A stretch of DNA of 64,000 nucleotides from Trichomonas vaginalis G3 (taxonomy: Eukaryota > Parabasalia > Trichomonadida > Trichomonadidae). How positions within the stretch are numbered: position 1 is the stretch's first letter; the number at the start of each line of letters is the position of its first letter. The DNA lies in NCBI RefSeq assembly GCF_026262505.1, contig NC_067208.1, forward strand, positions 3,915,962 to 3,979,961, in the 5' to 3' direction. Shown piece after piece: positions 63,588 through 64,000 of this stretch. The position numbers were made by a program, and so were the translations under genes. The notes beneath the pieces are model-generated. The model worked only from the letters and a program-made list of their open reading frames with translations. It ran no database searches and had not been told where the DNA came from.

Positions 63588-64000
63588 TCAGTAAGGAAAC
63601 GCAGGAGTTTTACGATTTATTTGAGGAGTAGGTTCTGGTTTAAATGTTGGAGTCGGTTTAGGAGTTGACTTTTGAATAGGAGTTTGTACTTCCATAGGTT
63701 CAGGAGTCATTGAAGGTTTTGCTTGTGAAGGCGTTGGTTTGACATTGGTTTTTGGCGAAGGTGTTGGAGTTTGTTTAACTTCAGCTACTTCAGTATTATT
63801 TACAAATTTGCTTTATTTCTTTTCACATCATAACTGCTCCTGCTGTAAGCTAGCAAACCTAGTGGGAGACCATATCTTATATAAGGACTTGACCAAATGC
63901 TATTTTTGACAGGAGCTGGTGGAACACCTAACCTTGGTGAGACTGCTCTTTGCCATTGTGCAGCTCGTAAAGAAATTCAATAGGTGCTCCCATAATCGTT
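63588..64000 (-). pseudogene. Pro/Thr-rich virus-like gene, partial and broken
   Basis: The 3' part encodes repeated Pro-Thr-Pro motifs (KQTPTPSPKTNVKPTPS, KPTPTFKPEPTPQ) and ends KTPAFPY. Further upstream coding-like sequence continues (RLGVPPAPVKNSIW) with at least one break, and runs off the window. Probably a virion-type tail protein; not identified. Confidence 0.45.

Larger units (their letters stand above)
62640..64000. mobile_element. Second virus-like gene block (Maverick-type), cut by the window end
   Basis: Three genes with Maverick-style leaders and a GATC-palindrome module (63248-63261) of the type found in the 27-50 kb Maverick lie here. The block runs off the window. Its left end may be the inverted repeat at 62612. 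At least one gene is broken. Family assignment rests on shared promoter style and module, not on a hallmark gene. Confidence 0.5.

Overview
The window looks like nuclear DNA of a trichomonad protist, most likely Trichomonas vaginalis or a close relative. It is very AT-rich, its genes are intronless, and host start codons lie 9-16 bases behind a TCAYW-type initiator where one can be seen (7628, 50445, minus strand at 4144). Several stop codons overlap a TAAA signal. It carries a Maverick/Polinton, an element family especially abundant in this lineage.

Layout. From 0.7 to 18.9 kb lies a host block: a katanin p80-like WD40 protein, a divergent histone H4/H3 pair with a shared 16-bp promoter motif, a tRNA-Lys(CUU), two unrecognised proteins, a CAMK-like kinase with altered HRD and DFG motifs, and a 2,224-residue BEACH/WD40 protein with a FYVE-like tail. 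From 19.7 to 25.7 kb lies a coding-poor 5.95-kb inverted-repeat element with an apparent 8-bp target duplication. Nested inside it are a TTAA-bounded element and a roughly 340-bp-arm palindrome. Next comes a 5'-truncated surface-protein-like remnant.

From 27.0 to 50.4 kb lies a 23.4-kb Maverick/Polinton with long terminal inverted repeats. It carries parts of the expected gene set: protein-primed DNA polymerase, integrase, packaging ATPase, SF3 helicase, major and minor capsid proteins and a large structural protein. Extra cargo includes a D12-class DNA adenine methyltransferase, a phage-like tail-collar fibre, membrane-active-looking small proteins, a duplicated gene family, and a set of KilA-N/GIY-YIG gene cassettes bordered by GATC-centred palindromes. 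The element is a decayed copy with roughly ten or more breaks, although several genes look whole.

From 50.4 to 59.9 kb host genes resume: a multipass membrane protein, a DYRK-like kinase, a probable VPS9-domain protein and an ankyrin-type protein with one frameshift. A TTAA-bounded 1-kb element and a tandem array of 121-bp hairpin-rich units lie between them. From 61 to 64 kb there are fragments: a short acidic-tailed ORF, a second 121-bp tandem array fused to a gene fragment, and the start of another virus-like gene block with the same promoter style and palindrome module as the Maverick.

The best candidates for something undescribed are the KilA-N/GIY-YIG cassettes with GATC palindromes inside a methyltransferase-bearing Maverick, and the 121-bp array whose hairpin arms change together. 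All function calls rest on reading motifs by eye; no database search was run.
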